Notes under the pieces: model-generated | What the model was told of the DNA's origin: nothing | Databases searched by the model: none | Seen by the model: only the letters and a program-made list of their open reading frames with translations | Program-made: the position numbers and the translations under genes | Source: Kamptonema formosum PCC 6407 | GTDB lineage: Bacteria; Cyanobacteriota; Cyanobacteriia; Cyanobacteriales; Microcoleaceae | Reading direction: 5' to 3' | Assembly: GCF_000332155.1 (NCBI RefSeq) | Contig: NZ_KB235898.1 | Location: 1-64,000 of the forward strand | DNA: 64,000 nt | Shown here: positions 8,378-16,644 of the stretch, piece by piece | How the letters are laid out: each line of letters begins with the position of its first letter | Numbering within the stretch: position 1 is the stretch's first letter

Positions 8378-10180
8378 ATCGACACTATCTACGGCAACCT
8401 CCAAGGTTTAAAGAAAAGCCAACTCAAGCAACTCGAAAAACTTTACCACCAGAGACTTCCGGGCGATCGCCTCGCGACACCGGAATTTGCTCAACGTGCT
8501 GCTGCTATCAGCACAGAAATTGACCAGCCTGTTTGTGCCTACGTCAACCGCCGGGGACAGGTGATTCGCGTTGGTGTGGGTACGCCTCGCCAAACCCAAA
8601 TCCCACCCTTAGAATTGCCCCGCTATGGTCAAGGTCGTCTCAGCGGTATTCGCTGCATTGCTACCCACCTGAAACCGGAACCGCCTGGTGAAGCTGCACT
8701 TACGGCAATGGCAATCCAACGCTTAGATGCTTTGGTTTGGCTAACGCTTACTGGTGGAGGCTTTCAGCGGCGAGGGGGCGGCGGTGCTGGTTACATCAAA
8801 GAAACCTATCTGGCCCACCTAACGCCGGAAGGGGAGCGGGGGAGCAGGGGAGCGGGGGAGCAGGGGGGAGCGGGGGATATTGCTCCTGTACTTAACACTC
8901 AAAACCGCGAAGGGTTGCCAGAAACAGACCAATCTCTTAAGGCTCAAAATTTCTTTTGGAGTATGTCAGCGCCTTTAAGCTTGGAGGTTTTAGCTGAACT
9001 TGACTTTCAGGAGTGGGTAGAAGCGATCGAAGCTGAGTTTGAGCGGGAGTTTGTCGCCAAGCAGGTTGATGTAGACCAGGATAAGGTGCTGGTGGTGGGG
9101 ATGATGACTCAGGATATGACCCCGCAACAATTTGAGGACGGACTGCTAGAATTGACTAGCTTGGTTGGTACAGCCGGGGGTCAGGTGTTGCAAACGGTGA
9201 AGCAAAAGCGATCGCGCCCCCATCCTCAGACAGTCGTAGGCGAAGGAAAAGTCGAAGAAATCGCTCTGAGCGCTCAGACAGTCGGCGCTAACTTAATAGT
9301 ATTCGATCGCGATCTTTCTCCGGCACAAGTACGGAATCTAGAAACCAAAATCGGTATCCGGGTTGTCGATCGCACGGAGGTAATTCTAGATATTTTTGCC
9401 CAGAGAGCTCAATCTGGCGCTGGTAAATTACAGGTAGAACTCGCCCAGCTAGAATACAATTTACCGCGACTGACCGGTAGAGGTCAGGCGATGTCTAGGT
9501 TAGGAGGTGGGATCGGTACTAGAGGGCCCGGCGAAACGAAACTGGAAACAGAGCGACGGGCGATCGCTAAACGCATCTCTCGCTTGCAGCAAGAAGTTAA
9601 TCAACTGCAAGCTCATCGTTCGCGGATGCGCCAGCAACGGCAACACAGAGAAGTACCCTCAATTGCGATCGTTGGTTATACCAATGCCGGTAAATCGACA
9701 CTGCTCAATGTACTTACTAATGCAGAAGTTTACACGGCTGACCAATTATTTGCAACGCTTGACCCCACCACGCGGCGGTTAGTGATTGCCGATGCCGTTA
9801 CAGAAGAATCCCTGTCTATCGTACTTACGGATACGGTGGGATTCATCCACGAACTACCCCCCGCTTTGATCGACGCATTCCGGGCCACTCTAGAAGAAGT
9901 CACAGATGCCGACGCTCTACTGCACGTAGTGGATCTCTCTCATCCAGCTTGGCACAGTCAAATTCGCTCTGTGATGACGATTTTGACTGAAATGCCCGTC
10001 ACTCCGGGGCCCGCCTTGGTTGCTTTCAACAAAATCGATCGCGTAGACGGGGACACTCTGCGGCAAGCTCAGGAGGAATTTCCCCAAGCCGTGTTTATAT
10101 CCGCCGCTAAGGCTCTAGGACTGGAAACTCTGCGTCAGAGACTAGCTCAGTTAATTTATTACGTAGCCTACCCTCGGTAA
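8378..10180 (+). CDS. hflX: Ribosome-associated GTPase HflX, apparent ATC start
   Basis: A GTPase of about 600 residues that binds and splits ribosomes under stress. Seen: the HflX glycine-rich segment (SRLGGGIGTRGPGETKLE), G1 GYTNAGKST, G3 DTVGF and G4 NKID. Cyanobacterial HflX carries an N-terminal extension that begins M(E/D)TIYGNLQGLK. In this frame that extension is present (DTIYGNLQGLKKSQLKQLEK) from 8381, preceded by ATC at 8378, with GAGGA 7 bases upstream. The frame then meets TAA at 8351 with no ATG, GTG or TTG in between. The next usable start is GTG 8561, which would delete 61 conserved residues. I therefore place the start at ATC, as a rare initiation codon, a point mutation or a base-call error. 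A G-rich tandem repeat is inserted in frame at 8831-8876. Confidence 0.85.
   Translation: MDTIYGNLQGLKKSQLKQLEKLYHQRLPGDRLATPEFAQRAAAISTEIDQPVCAYVNRRGQVIRVGVGTPRQTQIPPLELPRYGQGRLSGIRCIATHLKPEPPGEAALTAMAIQRLDALVWLTLTGGGFQRRGGGGAGYIKETYLAHLTPEGERGSRGAGEQGGAGDIAPVLNTQNREGLPETDQSLKAQNFFWSMSAPLSLEVLAELDFQEWVEAIEAEFEREFVAKQVDVDQDKVLVVGMMTQDMTPQQFEDGLLELTSLVGTAGGQVLQTVKQKRSRPHPQTVVGEGKVEEIALSAQTVGANLIVFDRDLSPAQVRNLETKIGIRVVDRTEVILDIFAQRAQSGAGKLQVELAQLEYNLPRLTGRGQAMSRLGGGIGTRGPGETKLETERRAIAKRISRLQQEVNQLQAHRSRMRQQRQHREVPSIAIVGYTNAGKSTLLNVLTNAEVYTADQLFATLDPTTRRLVIADAVTEESLSIVLTDTVGFIHELPPALIDAFRATLEEVTDADALLHVVDLSHPAWHSQIRSVMTILTEMPVTPGPALVAFNKIDRVDGDTLRQAQEEFPQAVFISAAKALGLETLRQRLAQLIYYVAYPR
8831..8876 (+). 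repeat. In-frame G-rich tandem repeat inside hflX
   Basis: Units of GGGGAGCGGGGGAGCA are repeated here and translate to a Gly/Glu/Arg/Ser linker (GERGSRGAGEQGGAG). The same unit on the other strand occurs between genes at 1-25 and 26541-26565, so an intergenic repeat appears to have expanded within a coding region without breaking the frame. Confidence 0.75.
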
Positions 10181-10602
10181 ATACGTATAAATTTAATCGG
10201 GGGGTCATTGACAGGATGAAACTTACGTATATATACTGAGGACAGATGTCTGCAAAAGATGAGAGGATCGGGTAGGGCATCTTCAATTCGATCTGAACTA
10301 CAACTTGGCGGCATTAATTTCAGGTAAGCCATGTATAATTGATTATGAGGAGGGTTGTGTGAAAATATATCCCTGGGTGGGCTGCTAGCAGCGAGAGATT
10401 GTTAGAATAGAGGGTAAGGACTGCCAGGGCAAAGCAAAGATGATGAGGGTATGCAGGGGACAGCCGAAACCGAAAAATTAGTTTCACCTTTCTTGTCCGC
10501 GATCGCAAACACACAGCGCTGTGACAGCCCTTATCAATTGGAAAACAACTTTGTTGCATTGTATTTATTGTTATCCTATTGCAACTGTTTAATTAACTAA
10601 TT
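10181..10602. other. Intergenic region, nothing recognised
   Basis: About 420 bases. A minus-strand open stretch at 10320-10559 has no recognisable product and an unnatural composition. The last 45 bases are AT-rich and probably form the promoter/leader of the PEP-CTERM gene. Confidence 0.4.
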
Positions 10603-10920
10603 ATGTCTACGCTACTGGCAAAACTAACTTGTGGACTCACTGCCGCTGCGGCAGTTGGGTTCTACTACCTAGCCGCAGCCCCTCCAGTTTTAGCGCAAGT
10701 TAACATTTGTGGGCCTGGCAACTATTCAGATGCCTGTGCATCGGATAGCAAAACCACCTCTAAGTCCACTAATACCATCACGGATGTTTATACAACTCAA
10801 GCATTGAACCAAGACTCAACTTCCGTTCCCGAACCAAGCACGGCGATCGCACTGCTGATGACAAGTGCGGCTATAATTTACTCTGCAAAAAAGCGAAAGC
10901 AGCTCGATCGAGACCACTAG
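10603..10920 (+). CDS. Small exported PEP-CTERM protein
   Basis: A 105-residue precursor. The N-terminus has a signal peptide (hydrophobic stretch about 8-30, ending APPVLAQ). The middle is short and Ser/Thr-rich with two cysteines. The C-terminus is a sorting signal: SVPEPSTAIALLM, a hydrophobic stretch, then the basic tail KKRKQ. PEP-CTERM proteins are recognised by exosortase and end up on or outside the cell surface. The mature chain is only about 50 residues, so it is a tiny surface peptide of unknown role. No exosortase gene is in the window. Confidence 0.8.
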   Translation: MSTLLAKLTCGLTAAAAVGFYYLAAAPPVLAQVNICGPGNYSDACASDSKTTSKSTNTITDVYTTQALNQDSTSVPEPSTAIALLMTSAAIIYSAKKRKQLDRDH

Positions 10921-11113
10921 ACAGTAACGTTTTACCTCTAAAGCGGGACTGTCTATTTCACAGCGGCAAATTTTATAGTTCTTCCCCCTAAAGTAAACAA
11001 AATAATCTTAAAAATAAAGTTATACCTAGCCCGTAAGTAGTAACTGTACATTAATTTCATATTCCCCTGGTTAAGATTAAAATTAAGAAATATTGCTAAT
11101 GTTTGAGAAACTT

Positions 11114-11371
11114 ATGACTCCTAAAGTTGAAATTTACACTTGGAGAACCTGCCCCTTTTGCATTCGAGCCAAGTCACTGCTCAAGCAAAAAGGGATAGAT
11201 TTTATCGAGTATAGCATTGACGGAGACGAAGCAGCGCGGAGTCAGATGGCAAAGCGGGCACAGGGAAGAAAATCCCTACCTCAGATTTTCATCAACGACC
11301 ACCATATAGGCGGCTGCGACGACATCCACGCCCTTGAAGCTCAGGGTAAGCTAGATCCCCTCTTATCTTAG
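11114..11371 (+). CDS. grxC: Glutaredoxin 3 (GrxC)
   Basis: An 85-residue thioredoxin-fold protein with the dithiol active site CPFC (TWRTCPFCIRAKSLL), the cis-proline segment SLPQIFIN and the glutathione-binding GGCDD motif. It reduces disulfides and glutathione mixed disulfides in the cytoplasm. Two earlier in-frame starts exist (TTG 11093, ATG 11099); ATG 11114 is chosen because glutaredoxins begin directly with the first strand (KVEIYTW). gshB lies 370 bases downstream on the same strand, the usual cyanobacterial pairing. Here the pair is separated by relic and repeat sequence that may uncouple them. Confidence 0.93.
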   Translation: MTPKVEIYTWRTCPFCIRAKSLLKQKGIDFIEYSIDGDEAARSQMAKRAQGRKSLPQIFINDHHIGGCDDIHALEAQGKLDPLLS

Positions 11372-11378
11372 TTTGACA

Positions 11379-11402
11379 CTCCCCGGTCTGAAGACGCGGG
11401 GA
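11379..11402. mobile_element. Possible IS200/IS605-type end hairpin (relic)
   Basis: ACTCCCCGGTCTGAAGACGC followed by GGGGATTCTT forms a hairpin like those at the ends of TnpB-carrying elements in cyanobacteria. It begins 7 bases after grxC. No transposase or TnpB frame remains; the sequence to about 11590 may be degraded element. The assignment rests on remembered resemblance. Confidence 0.4.
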
Positions 11403-11667
11403 TTCTTAAGACTTTCCAGCCTTAATATCCCTATTGCTAGGGTTTCCGGGCGCAATCCTTTTGCCCAAAAAGGCGGTCTGCTATCCTTGCCTTGCAGCAA
11501 GCTCCTCGGTCGTGACTTTCCTCCAGTCCGGGGGTAGGTTTTAACGTCTTTTACTGACGATTTAATCGTTTTATCCATCCTACATAATTGTGAGCAATTA
11601 CCAATTATAGAAGAAGGAGCTAGAGGCTAGGGACTAGGGGAGGATGGGAGAGATGGGGAGGATGGGT

Positions 11668-11730
11668 AATTACCAATTACCAATTACCAATTACCAATTA
11701 CCAATTACCAATTACCAATTACCAATTACC
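11668..11730. repeat. Nine perfect copies of AATTACC before gshB
   Basis: A heptanucleotide short tandem repeat, nine uninterrupted units, ending 13 bases before the gshB start codon. It occupies the leader where a ribosome site or attenuator would otherwise be. Confidence 0.95.
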
Positions 11731-11743
11731 ACTAACAACATCA

Positions 11744-12706
11744 ATGAAATTTGCATTCATCATCGATCCCCTCCAACGGCTAATTCCAGGTCACGATACC
11801 AGTGTGGCATTAATGGAGGCAGCACAAGAACTTGGGAACGAAGTCTGGGTCACTCAAGCAGAAAATTTAAGCGTAATTGGTGGCAAAGCTTGGGGGCTAC
11901 TGAGCCGTGTAGCCCTAACACCAGTACAATTAGTAGAGGGACATTGGGTAGCGGCTGAAGTTTGGTACGAACTAGAAAAGCCTACTTTGCAACCCCTTGA
12001 GGCGATGGATGCAGTGTTTATGCGGACAGATCCGCCAGTAAACATTCCTTACCTTTACGCTACTTATATTCTCGACTGTATTGATCCAGAAAAAACGCTG
12101 GTAATTAATTCCCCTAAAGGGCTAAGAAGTGCCAATGAAAAGATGTATGCTTTGCAGTTTGTAGAGGCAATACCAGAAACAATTGTCAGCCAAAATAAAC
12201 AGGTAATTAGGCAATTTGTCGAGGAAAAAGGGGCAGCGGTGCTGAAGCCTTTAGGCGGTAAAGCAGGTGAAGGAATTTTATTTATGGAGGGACGCGATCG
12301 CAACTTTAACTCCTTGATTGAAATTAGCACTCAACAGGGACAAGTACCCGTGATGGTTCAGACTTATTTGCCAGAGGCAAAAGAAGGAGATAAGCGAATT
12401 ATTTTGATGAACGGTGAACCTATTGGTGCTATAAATCGTATTCCCACTGGCAATGAATTTCGCGGGAATATGGCAGTGGGTGGTAGAGTTGCTAAGACAG
12501 AAATTACTGAGCGAGAATATCAGATTTGCACTCAGTTAGCGCCAGTTTTACAAAAAGATGGTTTATTTTTTGTAGGAATTGATGTGATTGGCGGTTATCT
12601 TACAGAAATCAATGTCACCAGTCCTACTGGTCTGCGGGAAATTGATTTATTAGATAATGTTTGTTTGGGCAAAAAGATCGTTCAATGGGTAGAGAAGACT
12701 AAATAA
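11744..12706 (+). CDS. gshB: Glutathione synthetase
   Basis: A 320-residue ATP-grasp enzyme that joins gamma-glutamylcysteine and glycine using ATP, the last step of glutathione synthesis. Seen: N-terminal MKFAFIIDPLQRLIPGHDTS, substrate-binding FMRTDPPVNIPYLYATYIL, NSPKGLRSANEK, the ATP-grasp loop VLKPLGGKAGEGILF, and the C-terminal INVTSPTGLREID. Length is normal for the bacterial enzyme. It shares the strand with grxC. The leader immediately before the ATG is a heptanucleotide repeat, and no strong Shine-Dalgarno sequence is visible. Confidence 0.97.
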   Translation: MKFAFIIDPLQRLIPGHDTSVALMEAAQELGNEVWVTQAENLSVIGGKAWGLLSRVALTPVQLVEGHWVAAEVWYELEKPTLQPLEAMDAVFMRTDPPVNIPYLYATYILDCIDPEKTLVINSPKGLRSANEKMYALQFVEAIPETIVSQNKQVIRQFVEEKGAAVLKPLGGKAGEGILFMEGRDRNFNSLIEISTQQGQVPVMVQTYLPEAKEGDKRIILMNGEPIGAINRIPTGNEFRGNMAVGGRVAKTEITEREYQICTQLAPVLQKDGLFFVGIDVIGGYLTEINVTSPTGLREIDLLDNVCLGKKIVQWVEKTK

Positions 12707-12807
12707 ATTATGTAATTATTGTAGGGGCAATTCCCCTGTGGTTGCCCCGCATCTTTGGGGTAAGCACGGAGACTGACCTCTACAATTTTTGTACTTAGCA
12801 ACTTGGT

Positions 12808-13809
12808 TTACCTGGATACAACACGAGGTACATAGAGAGGAGCTCCATAAGGAATAGGAACATTTCCAGCAATGATATTCCGCAAAGCAATTTGTACGCT
12901 AGGTGTGGCAATACCATCAGCATAAATTCCCATACGCTGCTGGAAACGTTTCACTGCATATTCAGTGTCATTCCCAAATACTCCATCAATAGCGCCAGGA
13001 GTAATGCGTAGACGTGCCAATTGATTCTGAAGTTCTCTAACCGCAGGGCCACGACTATTTCTTCCCAAGGTGAAAAGAGTAGTGAAACCTTGTCCGATGG
13101 GAATTGTTGAGGGAGGAGTAATAGGAGGGTAAGAATAGGAAATTTCCCTGATCCCCAGATCTATAGCAGCTAGGGTGGTACTGTCTGCACAGCCAGTAGG
13201 TACGAGGTTATTAGCTTGCTGAAAACGAGTGACTGCACTAAGAGTGCGCTCGCGGTATTTGCCATCAACAGCACCATAAAAGAAGCCAAGAGCTTTTAAC
13301 TTTTGTTGAAGGAAAGTTACGTTTTTATCTCCAAAACGGAACCCCTGACAAGTTCTAATCGTTGTGCTTGTATTTGGAGCTTGACCTATTGGAGATGAGG
13401 GATAGGGGTTGTAACCTTGTGTGGGTGTAGGATAGGGCCCCAAACCCAGGTAATAGAGGGTCAAATTGTCAGCTATGCCGGTCGCCGAGAGTCCTCTCGC
13501 TAGCTGAAATTGCCTAACAGCTTCTTCAGTGATGCTGCGATAGTAGATAGTTGGGGTTGTACCTATTGGGAAGTAACCCTGTGCTTGCAATCGCTGCTGA
13601 AGCGCTCTCACCTGTTCGCCGTTAGATCCTGGTCTGATCTCAGCATTAGCTGAGCTAGCTATGCTCAAAACTGATAATACCAAAGCCAGAGATAACAAGG
13701 GGATGTAGGTCTGGCTAGATAGCTTTTTCCAATTCAATCCCTCAAGCAATTTTGGCTCCGTAGGGCTTTCCCAGACAAGAGCAAGTTCAAGGTAAGCAAA
13801 TGAGTCCAT
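12808..13809 (-). CDS. Peptidoglycan-binding protein with three PG_binding_1 domains
   Basis: A 333-residue protein with three peptidoglycan-binding repeats: about 60-120 (GEQVRALQQRLQAQGYFP), 155-215 (VTFLQQKLKALGFFYG) and 255-315 (VRELQNQLARLRITPG), linked by Pro/Tyr/Ser-rich spacers. A hydrophobic segment (about 37-55, ending SSANAE) acts as an internal signal or anchor, so the domains lie in the periplasm. The frame opens 15 codons earlier, but ATG 13809 has AGGA at the right distance and gives the MDSFAYLELAL N-terminus common in cyanobacterial members. No catalytic domain is present. It probably anchors itself to the cell wall or serves as a scaffold. Confidence 0.85.
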   Translation of the reverse strand: MDSFAYLELALVWESPTEPKLLEGLNWKKLSSQTYIPLLSLALVLSVLSIASSANAEIRPGSNGEQVRALQQRLQAQGYFPIGTTPTIYYRSITEEAVRQFQLARGLSATGIADNLTLYYLGLGPYPTPTQGYNPYPSSPIGQAPNTSTTIRTCQGFRFGDKNVTFLQQKLKALGFFYGAVDGKYRERTLSAVTRFQQANNLVPTGCADSTTLAAIDLGIREISYSYPPITPPSTIPIGQGFTTLFTLGRNSRGPAVRELQNQLARLRITPGAIDGVFGNDTEYAVKRFQQRMGIYADGIATPSVQIALRNIIAGNVPIPYGAPLYVPRVVSR

Positions 13810-13965
13810 AAATTTTCCTGCAAAAATTTGGCTAGTGGATATCTGCTGACTCAAAAATACAGAGTTTTTGAGCTGCTACTTATCTGTCAATGTCTTGCCC
13901 TACCTTTTTATGCAAAAAATCGGTTTTTGTAAATAAACTTTACAAAACTGGCGGAGGATTGGTAC

Positions 13966-13989
13966 TCTCACGCCTGAAGGCGGTGGGAT
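13966..13989. mobile_element. Possible second IS200/IS605-type end hairpin (relic)
   Basis: TCTCACGCCTGAAGGCGGTG followed by GGATTCTTG forms a stem-loop of the same design as the one after grxC. No transposase accompanies it. It lies in the 660-base gap between the peptidoglycan-binding gene and the TPM-domain gene; that gap otherwise shows only repeats. Confidence 0.4.
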
Positions 13990-14154
13990 TCTTGAATCAA
14001 TGACCGAAAGTAAGCTCCTAACTTTTGACACTGAGAGGGGTAAAGCCCATAGGGGGTATGCTCTAATATTTTATTTGCTTATGGTCGAAAATCAAATAAA
14101 TTACGTAAGTTCGACGCAGGCGATCGCACACCTTACAAGCTATAGCAATCGCTT

Positions 14155-14336
14155 TCGTCGTTTAGGGGCTAGGGGCTACGATGCTCAGGGCTAGGAAAAG
14201 AAGGGGAAGAGCGGATTAGGGGCTAGAAGCTAGGGCTGGAGAAGAAGAGATTTTTTGATTCTATCCTAATCAGTAATTCCCTTATTTCCCTAGTCCCTAG
14301 CCCCTAGCCCCTAACCCCTACTTCCCTAGCCCCTAG
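14155..14336. repeat. GGGGCTA/CCCCTAG tandem-repeat block
   Basis: Plus-strand units of AGGGGCTAGGGGCTA (14163-14240) are followed by CCCTAGCCCCTAGCCCC units (14296-14336), so the block is partly self-complementary. The same unit occurs at 39590-39620. Non-coding. Confidence 0.75.
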
Positions 14337-14472
14337 CTATATTAGAAATCCCTTCTATTCCTCAACGCTTTCTAGTAAAGTAAACAAATGTAAAGAAATA
14401 TTAGTTTTCTGCGATCGCTTGGTTAAGACAACCAATTTACCTAAATCCTTGACAAATACACCAAGATCTGCT

Positions 14473-15276
14473 ATGCAACAGCTTTTACCGCAAAGATTTT
14501 TAGCATCAATTGCTGCGTTGTTCCTAGTTATCTCAGTTTGGGCGATCGCGCCCGCAGCCTGGGCCTACAACAACCCCGATTTGCTGCCTGAGACTCAGAC
14601 ACCGATAATTGATTTAGCCAAAGCCCTGACCGAAATTCAAGAACAGACGCTAGCTAAAGATTTAGAGCAGTTTGAAGCTGAAACGGGCTGGAAACTGCGA
14701 GTTTTGACTCAATACGACCGCACACCTGGTCTAGCGGTCAAAGATTATTGGGGGCTAGATCAAAAAAGTGTCTTGCTAGTTGCCGATCAGCGGGGCGGCA
14801 ACCTGCTTAATTTTAACGTTGGAGATGATCTTTACCCCTTGCTACCGCGAACCTTTTGGGTGGAGTTGCAAACTCGCTTCGGCAATCAATTTTTTATCCG
14901 AGACAACGGCGAAGACCAATCTATCCTCGAATCCTTAGAATCAATTAAACTTTGTTTGCGCCAGGGTGGTTGTCGCGTCGTTCCCGGTTTGCCACGCGAA
15001 CAATGGATTTTGACTCTGATTACTTCCGTACTCGGCGGCATAATCTGCGGATTTGCGGCACATCCGCGCAAACCCGGACAAATTGTAGCTTGGCAGTGGG
15101 CGTTGATTTTCTCTCCGCTGTGGGGCATTTTGTTTATCGCTTTCGGCATTGGCCCGGTGGTATCCCGTACCTCCGAGTGGCTACCACTGCTGCGGAATGT
15201 AGCTGGTTTCCTGATTGGGGCTCTGGCAGCTTTTTTAACTCCAGTCTTGAATCAGTCTTCGGCTTCTGAAAGGTAA
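14473..15276 (+). CDS. TPM-domain protein, Psb32-like
   Basis: A 267-residue protein with a signal peptide (MQQLLPQRFLASIAALFLV, cleavage near AAWAYNN). A TPM domain follows (about 40-165: IIDLAKALTEIQEQTLAKDL, then VLLVADQRGGNLLNFNVG). Two C-terminal hydrophobic segments (about 180-200 and 215-260) anchor it. Cyanobacterial and plant homologues (Psb32, TLP18.3) act in photosystem II repair in the thylakoid lumen; equivalence here is by family. The frame extends to a TTG 18 codons upstream, but ATG 14473 puts the signal peptide at the very N-terminus. Confidence 0.8.
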   Translation: MQQLLPQRFLASIAALFLVISVWAIAPAAWAYNNPDLLPETQTPIIDLAKALTEIQEQTLAKDLEQFEAETGWKLRVLTQYDRTPGLAVKDYWGLDQKSVLLVADQRGGNLLNFNVGDDLYPLLPRTFWVELQTRFGNQFFIRDNGEDQSILESLESIKLCLRQGGCRVVPGLPREQWILTLITSVLGGIICGFAAHPRKPGQIVAWQWALIFSPLWGILFIAFGIGPVVSRTSEWLPLLRNVAGFLIGALAAFLTPVLNQSSASER

Positions 15277-15307
15277 TCAGTTGTCGATCGCCAAAAGCTG
15301 ATAAGCT

Positions 15308-15342
15308 AACGGTTAACGGTTAACAGTTAACAGTTAACCAAT
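15308..15342. repeat. GTTAACGGTTAACAG short tandem repeat
   Basis: About five seven-base units of the TTAAC(A/G)G type between the Psb32-like gene and cobH. Similar blocks occur at 20084-20125, 23820-23870 and 40414-40444. Confidence 0.85.
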
Positions 15343-15379
15343 AACAATAGCTGAAATCTGAGAGGCGATCGCTATTCAA

Positions 15380-16009
15380 ATGGAATGGCACGTAACCGAT
15401 GCCCAAAGTCTGGGAATAATCGATCGCGAAATTGGCGATCATGTCTTGTCGCCGGCGGAGTACGAAATTGTCCGCCGCGTGATTTACACTACGGCTGACT
15501 TTGAATACAAGTCTCTGATCCGTTTTTCTGACCACGCTTTACAGGCGGGGGCGGCGGCATTAGCGGCGCGGACTACTATTGTTGTAGATGTGCCAATGGT
15601 GCAGGTGGGGATTACGCCCCAGATCCAGAGCACTTTTGCGAATCCGGTATATTGTTCGATGGAGGCTTTAACTCGGCCTCAGAAGGAAAAAACCCGTGCT
15701 GCTTGGGGCATTGAAACTTTGGCCCGGCGGTATCCAGAGGGTATTTTTGTGGTTGGTCAGGCTCAAACGGCGCTGTCGGCGTTGGTAGATTTAATTGAGT
15801 CTGAAGAAATTCGGCCTGCTTTGGTGATTGGTACGCCTTCGGGGTTTGTGGGGGTAGATGTGGCTAAGTCAAGGCTGCATGATTCAATGATTCCTCATAT
15901 TCGGATTGAGGGGCGTAAGGGATCTGCGGTGGTGGCTGTGGCGATCGTTAATGGGTTGGTGGATTTGGCTTGGCAGGCCTATGGCCAAGAGGGGAATAGT
16001 TTGGGTTAG
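15380..16009 (+). CDS. cobH: Precorrin-8X methylmutase
   Basis: A 209-residue enzyme of cobalamin synthesis (CobH/CbiC) that moves a methyl group from C-11 to C-12 of the corrin ring, giving hydrogenobyrinate or its cobalt form. Seen: SLGIIDREIGDH, RRVIYTTADFEYKSLIRFS with the active-site region, ALAARTTIVVDVPMV and LVIGTPSGFVGV. Length is typical. No other cobalamin gene is next to it, and no cobalamin riboswitch was recognised upstream. Its start lies 37 bases after a tandem repeat. It is convergent with the toxin-antitoxin pair. Confidence 0.95.
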   Translation: MEWHVTDAQSLGIIDREIGDHVLSPAEYEIVRRVIYTTADFEYKSLIRFSDHALQAGAAALAARTTIVVDVPMVQVGITPQIQSTFANPVYCSMEALTRPQKEKTRAAWGIETLARRYPEGIFVVGQAQTALSALVDLIESEEIRPALVIGTPSGFVGVDVAKSRLHDSMIPHIRIEGRKGSAVVAVAIVNGLVDLAWQAYGQEGNSLG

Positions 16010-16043
16010 GGTTGTGACGGGTTTAAAGCAATAGCCTAAATTC

Positions 16044-16364
16044 CTAATCTTCGTAGTGATAGCGAGCTTGGAGAAAATCAATCCGATTCTCGCTGACTAA
16101 GTAGATTATTCTATGTTCTTGGGTAAGCCTTCGCGACCACGTACCCGCAGCCAAATATTTTAGGGGTTCTGGTTTGCCGACACCTGTTAACGGATCGCGC
16201 ACGATCGCCTCTACCAATTTTAAAAGTCGGAGGGCAACTTTGCGATCGACTTCCACCCAATAGGCAAGGTCTTCTAGGAATTTAGGCTGAAAAACTGCAT
16301 CACGAACAGAGGTTTGCTCCGGTTCAGGCGTTTCTTCTGGCTGTTGTTTACGCTTCTTCGCCAA
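16044..16364 (-). CDS. YoeB/Txe-family mRNA endonuclease toxin
   Basis: A 106-residue toxin. Seen: FQPKFLEDLAYWVEVDRKV, the conserved GKPEPLKY loop, WSRRLTQEHRIIYLV with the catalytic arginine, and the terminal ARYHYED with the family His-Tyr pair. YoeB cuts mRNA in the ribosomal A site. The frame has no ATG; the only plausible start is TTG 16364, inside the end of the antitoxin gene (17-base overlap), which would couple the two by translation. The N-terminal 25 residues (KKRKQQPEETPEPEQ) are a charged extension absent from standard YoeB. Confidence 0.9.
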   Translation of the reverse strand: MAKKRKQQPEETPEPEQTSVRDAVFQPKFLEDLAYWVEVDRKVALRLLKLVEAIVRDPLTGVGKPEPLKYLAAGTWSRRLTQEHRIIYLVSENRIDFLQARYHYED

Positions 16365-16644
16365 GTTCCAACTCCTGCCGTAATTCTCTGAGAGTCTGAG
16401 GTTTGACAGTTTTAGCTTTTGCCTGTTCCAGAGCGCTTAACAAGCGATCGGCATTTTTGGGCGATCGCAGCAGGTATACTGTCTCTATTAAGCTTGCCAA
16501 TTCGTCAGCGGCAATTAACGCTACATTTTCGCCGTCTTTGCGGGTGATGATGATGGCATCGCGATCGCTTATGACTTGTTCGCACAGTTCATCGAAATTC
16601 GCCTGAGCTTCAGTATAGGTTACTTGGGTTTGTGTGAGTGACAT
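16348..16644 (-). CDS. YefM/Phd-family antitoxin
   Basis: A 98-residue antitoxin: N-terminal DNA-binding part (VTYTEAQANFDELCEQVISD, then AIIITRKDGENVALIAADE), and a helical C-terminal tail (about 55-98) that wraps the toxin. It is first in the operon, as is usual, and its last 17 bases overlap the toxin frame. The complex normally represses its own promoter, which should lie in the 108 bases between 16645 and the divergent ATPase gene. No operator palindrome was identified with confidence. Confidence 0.92.
   Translation of the reverse strand: MSLTQTQVTYTEAQANFDELCEQVISDRDAIIITRKDGENVALIAADELASLIETVYLLRSPKNADRLLSALEQAKAKTVKPQTLRELRQELELGEEA

Noticed and set aside
8284-8523. Plus-strand frame upstream of hflX
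   Set aside because: It is out of frame with hflX and overlaps the conserved HflX N-terminus, which is the real coding frame.
10320-10559. Minus-strand frame of 79 codons before the PEP-CTERM gene
   Set aside because: No recognisable domain or ribosome site.
11363-11578. Minus-strand frame over the IS-like hairpin after grxC
   Set aside because: The end of a TnpB protein was considered, but no catalytic or zinc-ribbon motif is present.
14000-14194. Plus-strand frame of 64 codons
   Set aside because: It starts in the IS-like hairpin relic and runs into a tandem repeat; no protein similarity recognised.
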